Source: Rosellinia necatrix (taxonomy: Eukaryota > Ascomycota > Sordariomycetes > Xylariales > Xylariaceae). Taken from it: DNA of 64,000 bases. Shown here piece after piece: positions 23,656-35,271 of the stretch (positions are counted from its first letter, which is position 1; every line of letters begins with the position of its first letter). Location: the NCBI GenBank assembly GCA_021209875.1, contig JAGYVD010000002.1, positions 2,914,001 through 2,978,000 of the forward strand, read 5' to 3'. Position numbers and translations under genes: made by a program. Below the pieces are notes generated by a model. The model did no database searches, was not told the origin of the DNA, and worked only from the letters and a program-made list of their open reading frames with translations.

Positions 23656-25441
23656 CTAAACCTGAAAGTTAGCACTTTTGTTATGGGTGATTTGAGCAAT
23701 AAAGTTGTGCATGCCTAAGCAAATTATGCATAAAAGCAATCGGTTTGGAGAGGGCTAGGTATATGCTTACTCTGTTGCCTTCCCACTCCGTGATCCATTG
23801 ATAACATATTTTGACTCGTTCCCGTACACTCAAGGTAACTAATAACCTGTACTTCTCTGCGTCGCTTACGGGGAAAACACAGGCGAACCACCATGGAAAG
23901 GTGGCGGGATCGTCTGGGCAGTCGCCATAAATGGCGAGCATGCGAGCTGCTAACCAATAAACGCTTTCAGCTTGCATTCTCCTAACAAAGTTAACGCCGA
24001 ATCTTGTTAAATCTCTGGTTGAAATGGATTTTAGATCATCTGCGATGGATGGAAGTCGAGCTGTAGATGATTCTGGGCCTGCTGTATTCTGAGCATCTAT
24101 CACAACCGTGTTACTCTCGTGGCTGAGTTCGGACGCCTCGAGAGCCTCCTCGTCCGCCAAGCTGATATCATCAACTTTTTCGATGTTGGCCACGACATAG
24201 CCATCTAGCAACCCGTGTCGCGTGATTCTAAATCTTGAGACTCCCACAGTTTCCAATAGACTGCGGCCATCCGGGAAAAACTCAATATTAACGATTCGGA
24301 GAATGACACCAAGCTCCATAAAACCCGATTGGCCCGGACCGGACGCCGACCTTCCCAGCACCATACCAAATGTGCGGTCACCCTCCATGGCGCGCCGGAT
24401 CATGAGCCGGTATCGTGGCTCGAATACGTGCAAAAAAAGCGGCATGGATGGAAACGACAGTGTACAGATAAAAATGGGTATGTCAAATCCCTCATTGTTA
24501 ATTTGCTGCTCTAGCATGTAAGCCTGGTAGCGGAGCGCAGCGAGTTCAGCCCAGAAACCATATATTATCGATACGAGGCGTCCATTTGAGGGTGCAGCAT
24601 GTGAATCAGCCCGAGCATGGATGGTTATGGCGCGTCTACATATTGGGCATAAATCCGAGTGATCGAGGACCCGGTGAATGCACGCTCGGCAATACGTATG
24701 CCCGCAGGTAGTAGTTATGGGATCCAAGAAGAGTGCGAAACAAACCTGACAATCCATCTCGGTCTTCACCAGCTCCTTCAGCTCAAGGAGGATTTTGGTG
24801 TCGCATTTGCTGGCATCGTCCTCGCCAGCACCCATGGACGAATATGACACCTCATTGTTATACTCCAGCTGACCAAGCTCGACAAGACTATATGTGGCAA
24901 AGATCCTGCCGCCTTTCAACACTGTCGATGCATACTGCTTCTTCTCTAACGAAGGTAACCCGGCGGCTCTCCACTGCTCTTGAATAATAATGTGCGTGCA
25001 GAGCTCAGGAAGCATGGTAGGAGATTGGTATGAGGCAACGGCGGCCTTGGCGATGGCCAATACCTTGTTCAACGTAACATCGAGAGCGCAATCAGCAACG
25101 GCATGTTCCTTGAGGCAACTAGGAAGCGGACAATCGAAACCCTGCAGCCGACCTGCTGTTGCCGGCCAGGAGATGTTGGCCCGCGGCCGGGGTTCGGGTA
25201 TACAGGCTCTGCAAATGCTATAACCACATGGCAACGTGGTGGGATGTTGTATAATTAGGTGGCATATCGGGCACTGCATGAGACGGACGATTTGACGGGC
25301 ATCCCTGGTGGCGTCGAGCGACACCGCGTCCGCCAAAGTCTCGGACCGGTCTGCGGCGGCGAGTGTGGTAGGTTCCCCTTCATCAGGTGACGTGGATGAG
25401 GGGAAACTCGGCTCCAACGGACTCTCCGAGGTAGACGACAT
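23656..25441 (-). CDS. RING finger - LON substrate-binding domain protein (LONRF-like)
   Basis: Probable E3 ubiquitin ligase. A first degenerate RING starts at C57 (CPIC...CGYSICRAC, with a second CPLPSC pair near 104). A canonical C3HC4 RING spans residues 231-268 (CQVC, CGHTYCRAC, CPIC). From about 320 to 545 lies a LON N-terminal (substrate-binding) domain with FPSMPLFLHVFEPRYR. No protease domain follows, as in animal LONRF and fungal homologues. The unspliced frame ends at 23681 with 586 residues. However, a strong donor (GTAAGC, at 23770) follows residue R557, and a branch-like GCTAAC plus TTTCAG acceptor at 23662 would end the protein two codons later at 23656; another acceptor gives a third tail. 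The last 30 residues are therefore uncertain. Start at 25441 is the first in-frame ATG. Confidence 0.85.
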
Positions 25442-25533
25442 GGGAGTTACGGTATCTTTCGGTGGACAGGCTATATTGCCGGAATCATATATTTAATGGA
25501 GGGATAGATAGGTGGTTGAATCGATGTATTATA

Positions 25534-25535
25534 CG

Positions 25536-25580
<45 letters not shown>

Positions 25581-25722
25581 ACGTATAGACGGATGGGTGG
25601 GTAGATAGATGGACGGATAGATAGTGTAGATGGATGAATGGACGGATAGATAGTGTAGATGGATGAATGGATGGATAGATGGATGGATGGATGGATGGAT
25701 GGATGGATGGATGGATGGATGG
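25534..25722. repeat. compound microsatellite: TA, GT, then GGAT/GATA
   Basis: A (TA)n run at 25535-25556 passes into (GT)n at about 25555-25580. A GATA/GGAT-rich part follows, with a 29-bp unit starting GGACGGATAG duplicated at 25611 and 25640, and a nearly pure GGAT run at 25674-25722. It lies about 95-280 bp upstream of the RING-LON start codon, in its likely promoter or 5' untranslated region. Confidence 0.95.
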
Positions 25723-26270
25723 GTATCTAAGATGAAATACCTATCCGGGATGGGCGGATGGGTGGGATATTTTCGAACCCATGTGGCTAGCCGGCCGGCC
25801 TCTAACCTAGGAGCGGGAACTGCTGGATAAGTAAGAACGAAAAGCAAACAAGAAAAGAATAGAGATGATGCTGTCTGCACGAGGCTAGAAAATAACACAC
25901 AAGGAAGTCAAGGAGGACGCATATAAAAGATAATGTTGGCTGTGATGGCTGTGATGGCTGGGGGAGGAGGGGGGAGAGGGATCGAAGCGCCAACTGGGGG
26001 GTTGCCAACTACCTAGAGGTTTGATGACCAGCAGCTCTCAAGACACAGCTCTCTCAGGACGTAAGGGCGAGTCGACGGCCTTGTTCCTGCTGAAAGTAAC
26101 CCGCTAGGTAGCAATTGGGTGCCCCGAGGCACATACAGCATGGGAGAATGAATTCTACATCTGTAATTGTCGGCATTGCTAAGTGAACAACAATGTTATA
26201 CTCGGCCTTGAATGACGCAGACATGACTACCTACGAGACATCGTAGGCAGTAGAGGAAGTAAGAAAGGGT

Positions 26271-26345
26271 AGGTACCTACCTACTGGATAAATACTAGGT
26301 ACCTACCTATCTATACCTACCTGGTAGGTAGATTACCTGGGTATT
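26271..26345. repeat. CCTA/TAGG repeat cluster
   Basis: Tandem and inverted GGTACCTACC and CTAGGTACC words, as in the other intergenic clusters of the window. Confidence 0.75.
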
Positions 26346-27656
26346 TTCTTAAGTAAGTACCTAGGTGCTCAAGAGGTATGATCATGATGCCTATCAATGA
26401 CGAGCTGAGTCCCCTGCGCCTGCTCTGCAGCTCCGGGATGATGATTGAGAAAAAAAGTCTTGACGTCGTAGGAGTCCAGGTTCCTGGTTAGACCAAGTAA
26501 CCATGCAACGCCAGTCGATTGAGCTCTCTAATTGGTTGGTACGAAGTAAAGCATGTACAACCTTGTACCTACATAGCTACTACCTAGGTAGGTAGGTAGT
26601 TAACTTACCTGCCAACTGATGAATCACCAAATTGAATTATGCACTGCAGATGTAGACTCCGGCTATGAATTCGATAACGAGGTTGCTTATCCCCCATCTG
26701 TGCAGAGCAGACCACACGTCTTCATTGCCATCCTTGCCTACCTGTTTGTGGTGGTACCTTCCACCACTTAAACTTACGAAGACGCCAGGCGATATGTATG
26801 GGTTTTCGATACCCAATGGATACGACTAGTGCATTTTTAGCATACTCTAACCGGGAATCTGAAGCTCTAGCGAGCGCCGTTTACTTGGGAACTCTCCGAA
26901 TTCATGGTAAATCTCAATCTTGAGGGCATTTATGGACTGGTTCGATATCACGAGATGATTCTCGCCGTGTAGGAGTCAAGCTCATGTTCATGCGGCACGT
27001 AGTCCCCAAAGCAGCTACCTCGCTACCTAGGTAGTTAAATATTTGTGGGCTATTAGAGAGCATTCTGAGGTGACCAAGGACCACCATATTACCCCCGGAT
27101 ATATGTGATATCTGACATCTATACCTACCTAGCCTGGCTCATGTGGTTGTGCCTCTTTTCTTGAATAGTAGGCCCCATTGTCTCATCTACGACCACAACT
27201 CGCGCCGCCGCAACCGGCCACAACCGGCCGTGGGGGGCGACAATGACAACCTCTTCCCGTTCCATGACTCTTGTAAAACGGCAAATTGGCCCATTGTTGG
27301 GGGGCATGGTTTCACAGCAGGAGAGGTTTTAGCAAGCAGAAAATTCCGACACCTTTTCGGTATTTATCAAGGAAATGTAAATAGTTAATATAGAAATATA
27401 TATTTGCATACACGCAACACAGGTAGATGGGTATCCAAAAGTCACTCGGTCCTATTCCCCTTCCGTTAGTTAAATGCCACTGTTACTGACTTGCCCACTC
27501 CCGAATTTAAACCCGCCTGAATCAATAAACACTCGACCGACTATTTTAAGTAAGGTCTGCATGCACATATACCGTGATAGATACAACTCAGGACCGAGGA
27601 ATTCCTTTTCTACGTTCACTTTTCGCTCTTATATTCGCATGTTGCCAGATTTTTCA

Positions 27657-28964
27657 TCACATATGCCGTGGGCCATATTTGTTGATGGCAAGCCAGCGCC
27701 CCACGTTGCCAAATACAACACAACAACAGAAAAGCACATTTAGCGTCCAAATGCCTATGGCGATGGTCTGCTCGCTTGCCAGGCCGCCAAGGATCATCGG
27801 CTGAGCCTCGGCGTAACGGGTTGAGGTATTGGAATGAAGTGTTCCCGCGCCGCCATAGAGCTCGCTATGAGAGGAGAGCATGGCTGGCACAGGTACCATG
27901 TCGGGGTGTAAGCTTGTGAGCAAGGCCGAACCAGCGACCCCAACGGCTGATGAGACGATAAAGCCAGACGTGGAGCCGTCGATTAAGAACCACAAGGCTG
28001 GGTTCACGAGAGCTAGGGATAACGAGACTTGCAGGGTCGAATCCCACGGTAGTTTACGCTAGAAGAATGTATGGTCAGAGTTTAAGGAATCCCCATGAGC
28101 ATGCAGCCGGGAGTGGCAAAAAATGGGGAGGGGGGTTTTCGAAAGAGAACTCACGATTGCATAGGCGATACCGATGAATATCCCAATGCCCCGAACGGCA
28201 AGGGCCCAGTCTGTTTTCCGCCGCATATTCTTGGTAGCGTCACCATCTGTCTCTATGGCCTCTGCCTTGTCGGGCTCACAAGACCGTTCCCAGTAACCGT
28301 CGACCCAGGGTAATAAGCAGCCTAGTATGAGTCCGGCTGCGCCCCAGAAGGCCATGTAGCCCCAACCGTAATTGGAGGCGTCCATAACGTGCTCCATGCG
28401 GAATGTTGTTGCCGAGCGGCTCCCTCGCACCGTGGCCACCCCGATACCGTATAATACGCCCAGTCCGGATAGCAGTAGCGCTCTGAGACCGGAATAAAAA
28501 AGGGAGGCTGTGGCAGACAGCGGTTGTATATGTACTGGGTGGTGGGCCGAGGAGCGTCGTCGCGTCGGGTATGAGGGACCTTTATGTGTCCCGTAAGAGG
28601 GTTCTTCCATACGAAAGACTCTCGCGGGGGTTTCCGCGCCCGTTCCCCAGGGGGTATTCGGTTCGTTGGCTGAGGTGTATTTGTCATTATCGTAGGTGGT
28701 TGGTTCATATATGCCCATGAGAGTTGACGAGGTTAGATTCATGACGGACTGGGCACGGCTGATGCTAGCCGAAGACTCGGAACGCATCCTATTTCTCGGG
28801 TCTAACAACTTGAAATTGAGCCAATCAAGGTTGAGAGACGAACCAGTCAGGGGCGTGTGAGGTAGCGATTCATCCCGCTGTGGTGTTGGCTCCTTGGGAT
28901 TGATACCAAAGGGTCGCACTGGGACGGGCCGCAATAGCGGTGGTCGGGTGGGAGAGTCGGTCAT
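27657..28964 (-). CDS. ins1: INSIG-family ER membrane protein
   Basis: INSIG proteins sit in the ER membrane and control sterol synthesis through HMG-CoA reductase and, in many organisms, SREBP-SCAP. Two exons, 28964-28155 and 28058-27657, give 403 residues; the intron 28059-28154 has a GTGAGT donor and TTCTAG acceptor, and the join reads GIAYAI-RKLPWDSTLQVS, a family hallmark followed by NPALWFLIDGS. The N-terminal 150 residues are polar and Pro/Ser-rich, presumably cytosolic. About six hydrophobic segments follow, beginning with LFYSGLRALLLSGLGVLYGI and ending with NVLFCCCVVFGNVGRWL. The long polar N-terminus is usual for fungal INSIGs and absent from animal ones. The first ATG of the frame has A at -3. 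Confidence 0.9.
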
Positions 28965-29955
28965 AATAGTTGGAGTTTTGGATGTAGCACACCGATGCGG
29001 ATTAGATGTTGGATAAAAACAGGGTGGGAATCTTCTCGCTCGGGTGAGTATATGTTCAAGTTCTCGTCAGGGTAGCGTGGAGCTTCTCACGGGTCCCTCG
29101 GCGAATGTCGTGTCACGAGATCCGACCACACGGTGTACAAGGTTTGGCACTGGGTATGACGCCAGTACAGTATGTGAAGGACTTGTCTAGAAGTAAATCC
29201 CACCAAGGTTAGGTAGGATAGGTGAGGGGAAAAGCCTTGAAGTCCTAGCTACCTATGTAACGGACTGTGGGAGAAGCTGAGTATTGTCTTGTAAGGAAAC
29301 AGATGTTGTGATATTTGGCTAGAAGTTGTCAGGCAAGCGGTAATACGACGCATGAAGTACCTGAAGAAGATACTGCCCAGGTGGTGAAATGCCCAATGGA
29401 GATACCGAGTGGGGATGCCTCTGTAGGTAATACGCTAGAGATAGAAGTATGCACCCAGCAAAGAGTGGGGTGAAGCAAAAGCCACGCTAGACTCAATTGA
29501 TCCCTGATATTTTCGACCGCTATGGTAACTGTCACGGCGAGTGGCATTTGTAGTTGGCATTTGTAGTGCCAAGCAGTAGTTTCTAGGAACTTATAAAGAA
29601 ACAGAGGCCCAAATTTTCACAGCCCCATATCTCCAATTAAACTTATTCAATTAATGCTGAAGCAGGCCAGTGAATATGAACAACATCCTCATCTTTGAAG
29701 AACATATATAAAAAAGAAAAGGGGAAGGGAAGGCTCTTTGCACATTTCTGGGTTGCAAGTTGACGCCCGTCTACCGGAGTAGATGACCAGAAGGTGTATG
29801 TAACCACTCTCTTTATTCGAGAATAATATATGGTAATAAAGTACCTAAGCCCGTCGTACCTGCAATGTAGGCATCATCTCTTGTTTCAGCTGTTGCACTT
29901 TACTATAAGTAATGTATAAATGGAGATACAACAAGGTTGCTATCGTAAGGGGCGC
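28965..29955. other. intergenic region, INSIG promoter and IRS4 3' end
   Basis: About 1 kb with no gene that I can support. Holds the INSIG promoter next to 28965 and the IRS4 3' untranslated region next to 29955. Only short TAGGTA words near 29213-29221 and 29250 are notable. Confidence 0.6.
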
Positions 29956-31854
29956 TCATTTCTTACCCTTCTGGCCGTGCACCCTCACCCCTTTGGTGCT
30001 TTCCCATACACTGTCACTCACTTTCCTGGGTATTTTGCGACCGCGTAATCTCTGATCAATGAGCCACATACCCACCACAAACTGCGACTTGTCTAAGGCA
30101 CCTTTGCCTTGGGAATCAACCAGGGCCCATACCTCTGCTAACTCATCAAAGGGGAGTCGGCTACGCGCCCATATATCGCGTACTACTACATTCGCGACAA
30201 GTTGGCTCGTGTGGAGGTCTCTTGGATCGTTTGTTACAGAACTGGGGTGATCTAGCAGTAAACCACGGTTACTAGCCCAAACACCCTCGTACCGCTGTCT
30301 CTCGTGGGCTGTGATCTCCTCGCGCCAGCGCTTTCTAGCACCTTCGTGATGGGCATGCTTCTTCCGAGAACTGAGTTTACCCAGTGGCTTTTTTTTGTGT
30401 TGGGAGCTAGCAGCAGTCATTTTTTCCTCGGATTTGGATCTAGGCATCCGTAGTGTCTGGCGCATATGCGGTGTCCGCTTTCTCGGTGGTGGTGTGGGAG
30501 GCTTTGTCATGCCAGGCGTTGCACGGGCAGCGGCCAGAGACCCTGCGACAATAGCAGTGGTAAGCGAGTCTAAGGGCAAATGAGAGGGTAATTTCAGCAC
30601 TGGGGCGCGCGGGGGAGCTGTTGACAACTGCGGTGCTTCTGGGACCGGATGTTGTGGGCTTCTGTGTCGTGGAGAATCTGGCTGCCGTGAAGGCCCCAAT
30701 GAAGCCGACACTAATGTGTCATCGCCAAAAGATCGCCGAGCGAAGGCGCTTGGGTCTCCATTGCCTATCAAAGATGCAGCTGAAGGCACTGTCTTAGATA
30801 TGTAACTTCGGCCTTGTTTTGTCGATTTCACGGGCGGTACGATGCCAAAACTGGGATCTGTATCCGACAGGTCGGCCACGATCTTATGGGACGATGCTTG
30901 CCTTGGCCGCGGTGATAGAAGCACCGTATTTGCCCGACTAATCATCTCCGGAGGCGGCGTGATAGATCGCGGCTTTCTCGTAGGGTGGGAATGGGGTGCG
31001 GGCAATGGTAGCTCAGTACCTGCTGCAACACGAGCTAATGCTTTTGTGTCAACTATATCTCGGCCTGTGCTTGGTGAAGACAGCACCCCCTCCTCCCACA
31101 CGAAAGTGGAAGCTGATCTCAAAGTCAAGGTAGTAGACGTCGTCAGTGGGTTCACAGCACGAGGTGGCGTCATGGGACCTAGCCCAGGTCTGTGGCTCTT
31201 CTTGACGACAGGCGCAACGGGGTGCTTCTTGATCGGGGTTGTCACATCTTTCTGCTTCTCGAACAACGATATGAGAGCATCTGTTGGGCCAATTGGGGTC
31301 GAATCAGTCGTAAGATCAATGTCTACAACCGAGCTAATAGAACCATCTTCGCCCACATCTGCTTTCCCGCAATCCCCCGCAGCCTGTTGGACATCTGCAT
31401 GGAGGTGTAGGCAGGCCTTGGAGTTGGGACTGACCGATCGACTGGCAGCGAGCGTCGCGGCAACAAGGGAAGGAGAGCGCAGATCCCCCGTGGTTGGCTT
31501 GGCCGTGGTGGGTGTCAATAGCTTACTCTGCCTTGCTGCCGGGTGGGCATGTCGCGGAACTGAGAAGTGACCGGCAAGGCCATGGTCCGGGCCAGAACCA
31601 CTGTTGGCGCCTGTGGTCTGGCAGCTTAGGGGTAGCGAGCGGGTGAGGCTGTGATCGCGGGATGCTGAGGTAGCGGCTAAGAGCGCACTGTTATCACGGC
31701 TATTGCTAGGATCGCGGGTTGGAGTCGGCACCGGGGAAGAAGGGCTCTTGGTCGCCTGCGCAGTCTTCTGGAAGGCCAGGGAAGCGCCCCTTAGTGCCGT
31801 ATTGTACGTGGTATCATTGTGGCTGGCCTGGTTCGGTGTACCGGCGTTGTTCAT
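29956..31854 (-). CDS. irs4: EH-domain protein Irs4/Tax4 family
   Basis: Single-exon gene of 632 residues. In yeast Irs4 and Tax4 bind the phosphoinositide phosphatase Inp51 through Pan1-like EH partners and affect PI(4,5)P2 levels, cell wall integrity, autophagy and rDNA silencing. The C-terminal 110 residues are the EH domain: ERQRYEGVWASNRGL, VVRDIWARSRLPFDELAEVW, LVDSQGKGALDKSQFVVGMW, LIDQRLRGRKIP. The preceding 500 residues are Ser/Pro/Thr-rich and disordered, with NSALLAATSASRDHS and LTTAIVAGSLAAARA, short blocks typical of fungal homologues. No intron is needed. A long antisense open frame (30842-31570) is a by-product of the codon composition. Confidence 0.9.
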   Translation of the reverse strand: MNNAGTPNQASHNDTTYNTALRGASLAFQKTAQATKSPSSPVPTPTRDPSNSRDNSALLAATSASRDHSLTRSLPLSCQTTGANSGSGPDHGLAGHFSVPRHAHPAARQSKLLTPTTAKPTTGDLRSPSLVAATLAASRSVSPNSKACLHLHADVQQAAGDCGKADVGEDGSISSVVDIDLTTDSTPIGPTDALISLFEKQKDVTTPIKKHPVAPVVKKSHRPGLGPMTPPRAVNPLTTSTTLTLRSASTFVWEEGVLSSPSTGRDIVDTKALARVAAGTELPLPAPHSHPTRKPRSITPPPEMISRANTVLLSPRPRQASSHKIVADLSDTDPSFGIVPPVKSTKQGRSYISKTVPSAASLIGNGDPSAFARRSFGDDTLVSASLGPSRQPDSPRHRSPQHPVPEAPQLSTAPPRAPVLKLPSHLPLDSLTTAIVAGSLAAARATPGMTKPPTPPPRKRTPHMRQTLRMPRSKSEEKMTAASSQHKKKPLGKLSSRKKHAHHEGARKRWREEITAHERQRYEGVWASNRGLLLDHPSSVTNDPRDLHTSQLVANVVVRDIWARSRLPFDELAEVWALVDSQGKGALDKSQFVVGMWLIDQRLRGRKIPRKVSDSVWESTKGVRVHGQKGKK

Positions 31855-32928
31855 GAGGTTTTATTGGGGGCGTGGCGTCGATCGCCGGCTCTTTATACAC
31901 AAGAGGTCATCGAGGTGGTCAGGAGAGCAAATAATCACAGTAAATTATACAATGAAGGATTCAGGCCATGCGTCAACATGGTTTCTTCTGTTGGATGGAT
32001 GAGCAACTGCGGAACTCCCTGGGTACCTACCTAGGTAAGCAAGGGTAGATGTCCAAATAGCTAGGTACCTATCACGCCTACCTACCTACCCAGGTACCTA
32101 CTTACCTTAGGTAGGTACTTAGGTAGGTGGCAGCTAGGTAAGTACTTACCTAGGTAGGTATTCAATCGGATATTAGTTAGATCTACTTGAAGCATGTTAT
32201 GGGATTATGCAACTCTGGGTTTATTGTTGAATAGAGGCTCCAGCTAGAAACCGAGGCAAAATCACCAGGCATTGTATTAGCAAGATGGTTTTAGTTACTT
32301 GCGAGTTGCATGTGCTCGAGTGTAACAGCACAACAGTACCCATTCAAGCTAGATACAGACGGCCGGAAACGGAGGAAATGTCCTAGGTTACACTAGACAC
32401 TAAACAAACGCCTAACACCGAGGGATACGGAGAGAGGCAGAGAAGAACCACAACGCCTGCGCCAACCGGGCCTTTCCATCCCCTTCCTCTCCAGACCTTG
32501 CCACCTTTCCGAGTATCTCCTAACAAGGCGTTCCGGCAAACGGAAACATCCACAACGACGACATTACAAGCAACGGTTGGTGTCTCAAGGGCTAACCTCT
32601 AGTCAGCTCTTGCTCAGAAACCCGCGTGGATTGCGCCTCCCGCGCTTTGCGGGCTGCCGGGATCCAGCGCGGTCGAGGCAACCGGGTACAGGAACAGGTA
32701 CTACGAACGAGAGGCGGGAAATACAAACAGAATTCGTTTAGTTTAGTGCGCACCACATGAATCAATGACAGTACGGGTGTGCGGCCCTCTCCTAATTCAG
32801 AGCTGCCGTATCGCCTCAGTCGTCAGAAGGCTTCTTTGGGCGTACTTCTCATGATACGTCATCGTGAGTCGTGTGTCGGCTGGGGTCTTGTGATCATCTA
32901 TCCGTGAGAGGGAAACAGCATGAGGTGC
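31855..32928. other. intergenic region with CCTAGGTA cluster
   Basis: IRS4 promoter side, then the ASE1 3' region. The dense repeat cluster at 32021-32161 is the main feature; 32170-32928 shows no gene. Confidence 0.6.
32021..32161. repeat. dense CCTA/TAGG repeat cluster
   Basis: ACCTACCTAGGTAAG, CCTACCTACC, GGTAGGTACTTAGG and TAGGTAGG words follow one another in both orientations over 140 bp, giving several overlapping inverted repeats centred on CCTAGG and GGTACC. Confidence 0.85.
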
Positions 32929-35271
32929 CTAGTAAGCATCATCGTCGGTCCATTCGCTCCCCGAGATAATCCGGTTGCCTTCGGCGTCGGCCGTGGCATG
33001 GCCACCATGCAAAGCAGGGGGTAGGCCCCGAAGGCGCTTAGCTTGGCCGGTTTGTGAAGCCGCATAGCCGTCGTCGGGAGTGAATCGCTTCCCTCTTGCT
33101 GCTCTCACTTTGGCGTAGTATGCGTCCGATGCGTCGGGCTCCGGTTCTGAGTTATCGTCGTACGTCTCCCAGTTTTCTGAACCTGACATCACCGTCGACG
33201 TGTTGGAGATCTGTCTCGGCGGAGGGGCGTGTGGATATGCGGGCTGCGCAAAGCGCTCACTATGCGTAGATGCGTGAGAGGCGTGGTGCATATAGGACCG
33301 ACCATAGTCCTGCTGCGAATCCCGATCACCATACACATCCTCCGGTTCAACGGCGCGCACGTGCGAGCCCGAGCCAAGCCCTATGCTTCGATAGGGGTTC
33401 ACTGGAGTCTCGAGCTCAATGGGTGGCCCAAGCTCTCTCATCTTCGGAGGAGGTGCTTTCGTGAGAGCATGTCCTGGGCGCAATGCGCCTTGAGCTCGAG
33501 ATTCCGGCCGCGCTCTTTCGGGGGAGTTGTTACCGTGCTGGAGATTCGACAGAGGGGCCCGTGCTGGGATTCTGGAAGGACTGGCCTTCGGATCCCTAAC
33601 CGCTTGACTGGAGGCTGCAGCCTTCCTCACGGTGCCTGTTAAGTTCGCCGTCGGCGTCTTCGACCTAGTTATAGTGGCAGGCCGAACCGCAGCACTATTC
33701 GCCCGGGTAAGGGGCGCCACTTTAGTCCCTGCTGGTGTCTTTGCCCTTGGTCCCGGTGCTGGTTTCGGTTCGTCGGGCTGGAGAAGATCCAGATATCGCT
33801 CGCCATGCACAAGGAATGGACGGCCGTAGTCATCTTCCCACCTTGCCAACAGCTTGGTTAGATCAGCCATAACTTTTGGTAATTCCTTCGTAATCCTCTT
33901 TCGCATTTTCTCCTCGCGAAGGAGCTTGCCAGGGTCTCGCCTTTCTCCCTTCTGTCCGCGTGTCATGAGACGCGACGCATCTTGACTAGATGCGGCGAGT
34001 TCGTCGCGCTCAGAGACAAGCGCTCGGTGTCTCTCAATGAGTACTAACGCTGGGGCGCGCTGCTCCTTTAGGGCTTCGAGGCGGGATAGTTCCCTTTCGT
34101 GGGCCTCCAGTAGCGCATCACTATAGACGTCGGAGAAGGCCGGTGTAAATTCGAGCATTTCGTCCTCAGAAAAGTATAGCGCATCCCAGAGTTCCTGTAA
34201 TTTGAAGCGCGCGTCTTCGACGAATAGATGTAGGTTTTGTCGCTTGAGCTCGTTCAATCTCGCCAGCTCGTCTTGGAACTCGTTGATCTGTCGAACACCA
34301 CATCCACGGTTTCTGTTTAGGAATGATTTGCGCTCTGATTCCTCGACACCTAATTTCTCCCAGAGAGCATGAACTGCTATCTTAAGGTCTTTCAGGCGCT
34401 TCTCACGGGCTTTCTTCTCGTCAGCTAACTTGTCTCTCTTGGCTCGAAGCCTGGAGAGGTCTTCTTCGTGCAAGCCGAGCTGCTCTGGGGCATCTCGGTA
34501 GTATTTTACGATGGTGTTGTCAGTTTGAGCTTGTGGGGTACCAAGCTCAGCCCAGAGCTGGATGATATTCTCCGAGAGTGATTTCACAGTCGCGACCCGT
34601 CGTGTGTATTCTTCGTAAACTCGAGTAAATTCGTCGTCTAGTTTGTTAACATAAGTGGGTGACAGGTCGAACGTCGGGGGTAGAGACTGCTTTGCCCCGG
34701 TAGGTGGGAGCGCAATCTTGACAAACGTCTGCTCAAGGTGGGAAGAATATGATTCCAGGGCTTCAACAAGCTCTATCGATGTTACGTTAGCAGATTGCTT
34801 GGATATGTTAGAGATTGAAGGCGCTTTACTTTTGACCTGCTCGTATCGCTCTCGGTGCAGTTTGCTTATATGCACGTGTTTCTCCTTCAACGCCTTCAGA
34901 CAATGCGCAAGGGGGAACGTCACTCGAAGGTCGTCATCGTCTTGGTCGTGCTGTGCTTTGGTATCATCGAGAGATGATTCCATCTGGCGGATCGAGGTAA
35001 TGATGCGTTCTCCCTCGTCTACCATTCCCTTCTTCTCAGCTGTCACGGCCTTGACTTGATTATTTAGTGTCTCGGAAAGCGCTGCAAAGAGCTAGATAGA
35101 AGATGACTTGATTAGAGCTCGCGATCCAGGCATGCTGTGTCTTACTGGGCTGCCCCTCACCTTTTCTTCTCGGTCGTCGCGATCATGGCTGGGAACACCA
35201 ATCTCGTCGAATAAGCCGTGGAGCTGGCCAATGATGGTATTGACCTGCTGGGAGAGGTAGCTCGCATCCAT
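32929..35271 (-). CDS. ase1: Ase1/PRC1/MAP65 antiparallel microtubule bundler
   Basis: Crosslinks antiparallel microtubules in the anaphase spindle midzone. Two exons, 35271-35161 and 35091-32929, give 757 residues; the intron 35092-35160 (donor GTGAGG) joins DREEK to LFAALSETLNNQV. The first 370 residues form the coiled-coil rod and the beginning of the spectrin-like microtubule-binding region. The best MAP65 signature lies at about 260-360 (LGVEESERKSF, NEFQDELARLNELKRQNLHLF, RFKLQELWDALYFSEDEM) and continues with WEDDYGRPFLVHGERYLDLL near 440. The C-terminal 300 residues are basic, Ser/Pro-rich and disordered, as expected for the regulated tail. The start at 35271 sits in CCACCATGG; the frame is open upstream, but those residues do not resemble the family. 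Confidence 0.93.

Larger units (their letters stand above)
25442..27656. other. intergenic region, 5' of RING-LON gene to 3' end of INSIG
   Basis: A 2.2-kb stretch without a convincing gene. It holds the RING-LON promoter with microsatellites (25534-25722) and two CCTAGGTA clusters (26271-26345; 26564-26612). Short open frames such as 27143-27388 and 27474-27743 carry no recognisable domain. Confidence 0.6.

Noticed and set aside
25581..25722. Possible CRISPR-like repeated units
   Set aside because: The units are contiguous without unique spacers; it is a eukaryotic microsatellite.
27143..27743. Short plus-strand frames upstream of the INSIG 3' end
   Set aside because: No homology recognised, no consistent exon structure, overlap with the INSIG 3' flank.
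30842..31570. 242-codon frame antisense to IRS4
   Set aside because: Shadow of a Ser/Pro-rich coding exon; the sense protein has a clear EH domain.
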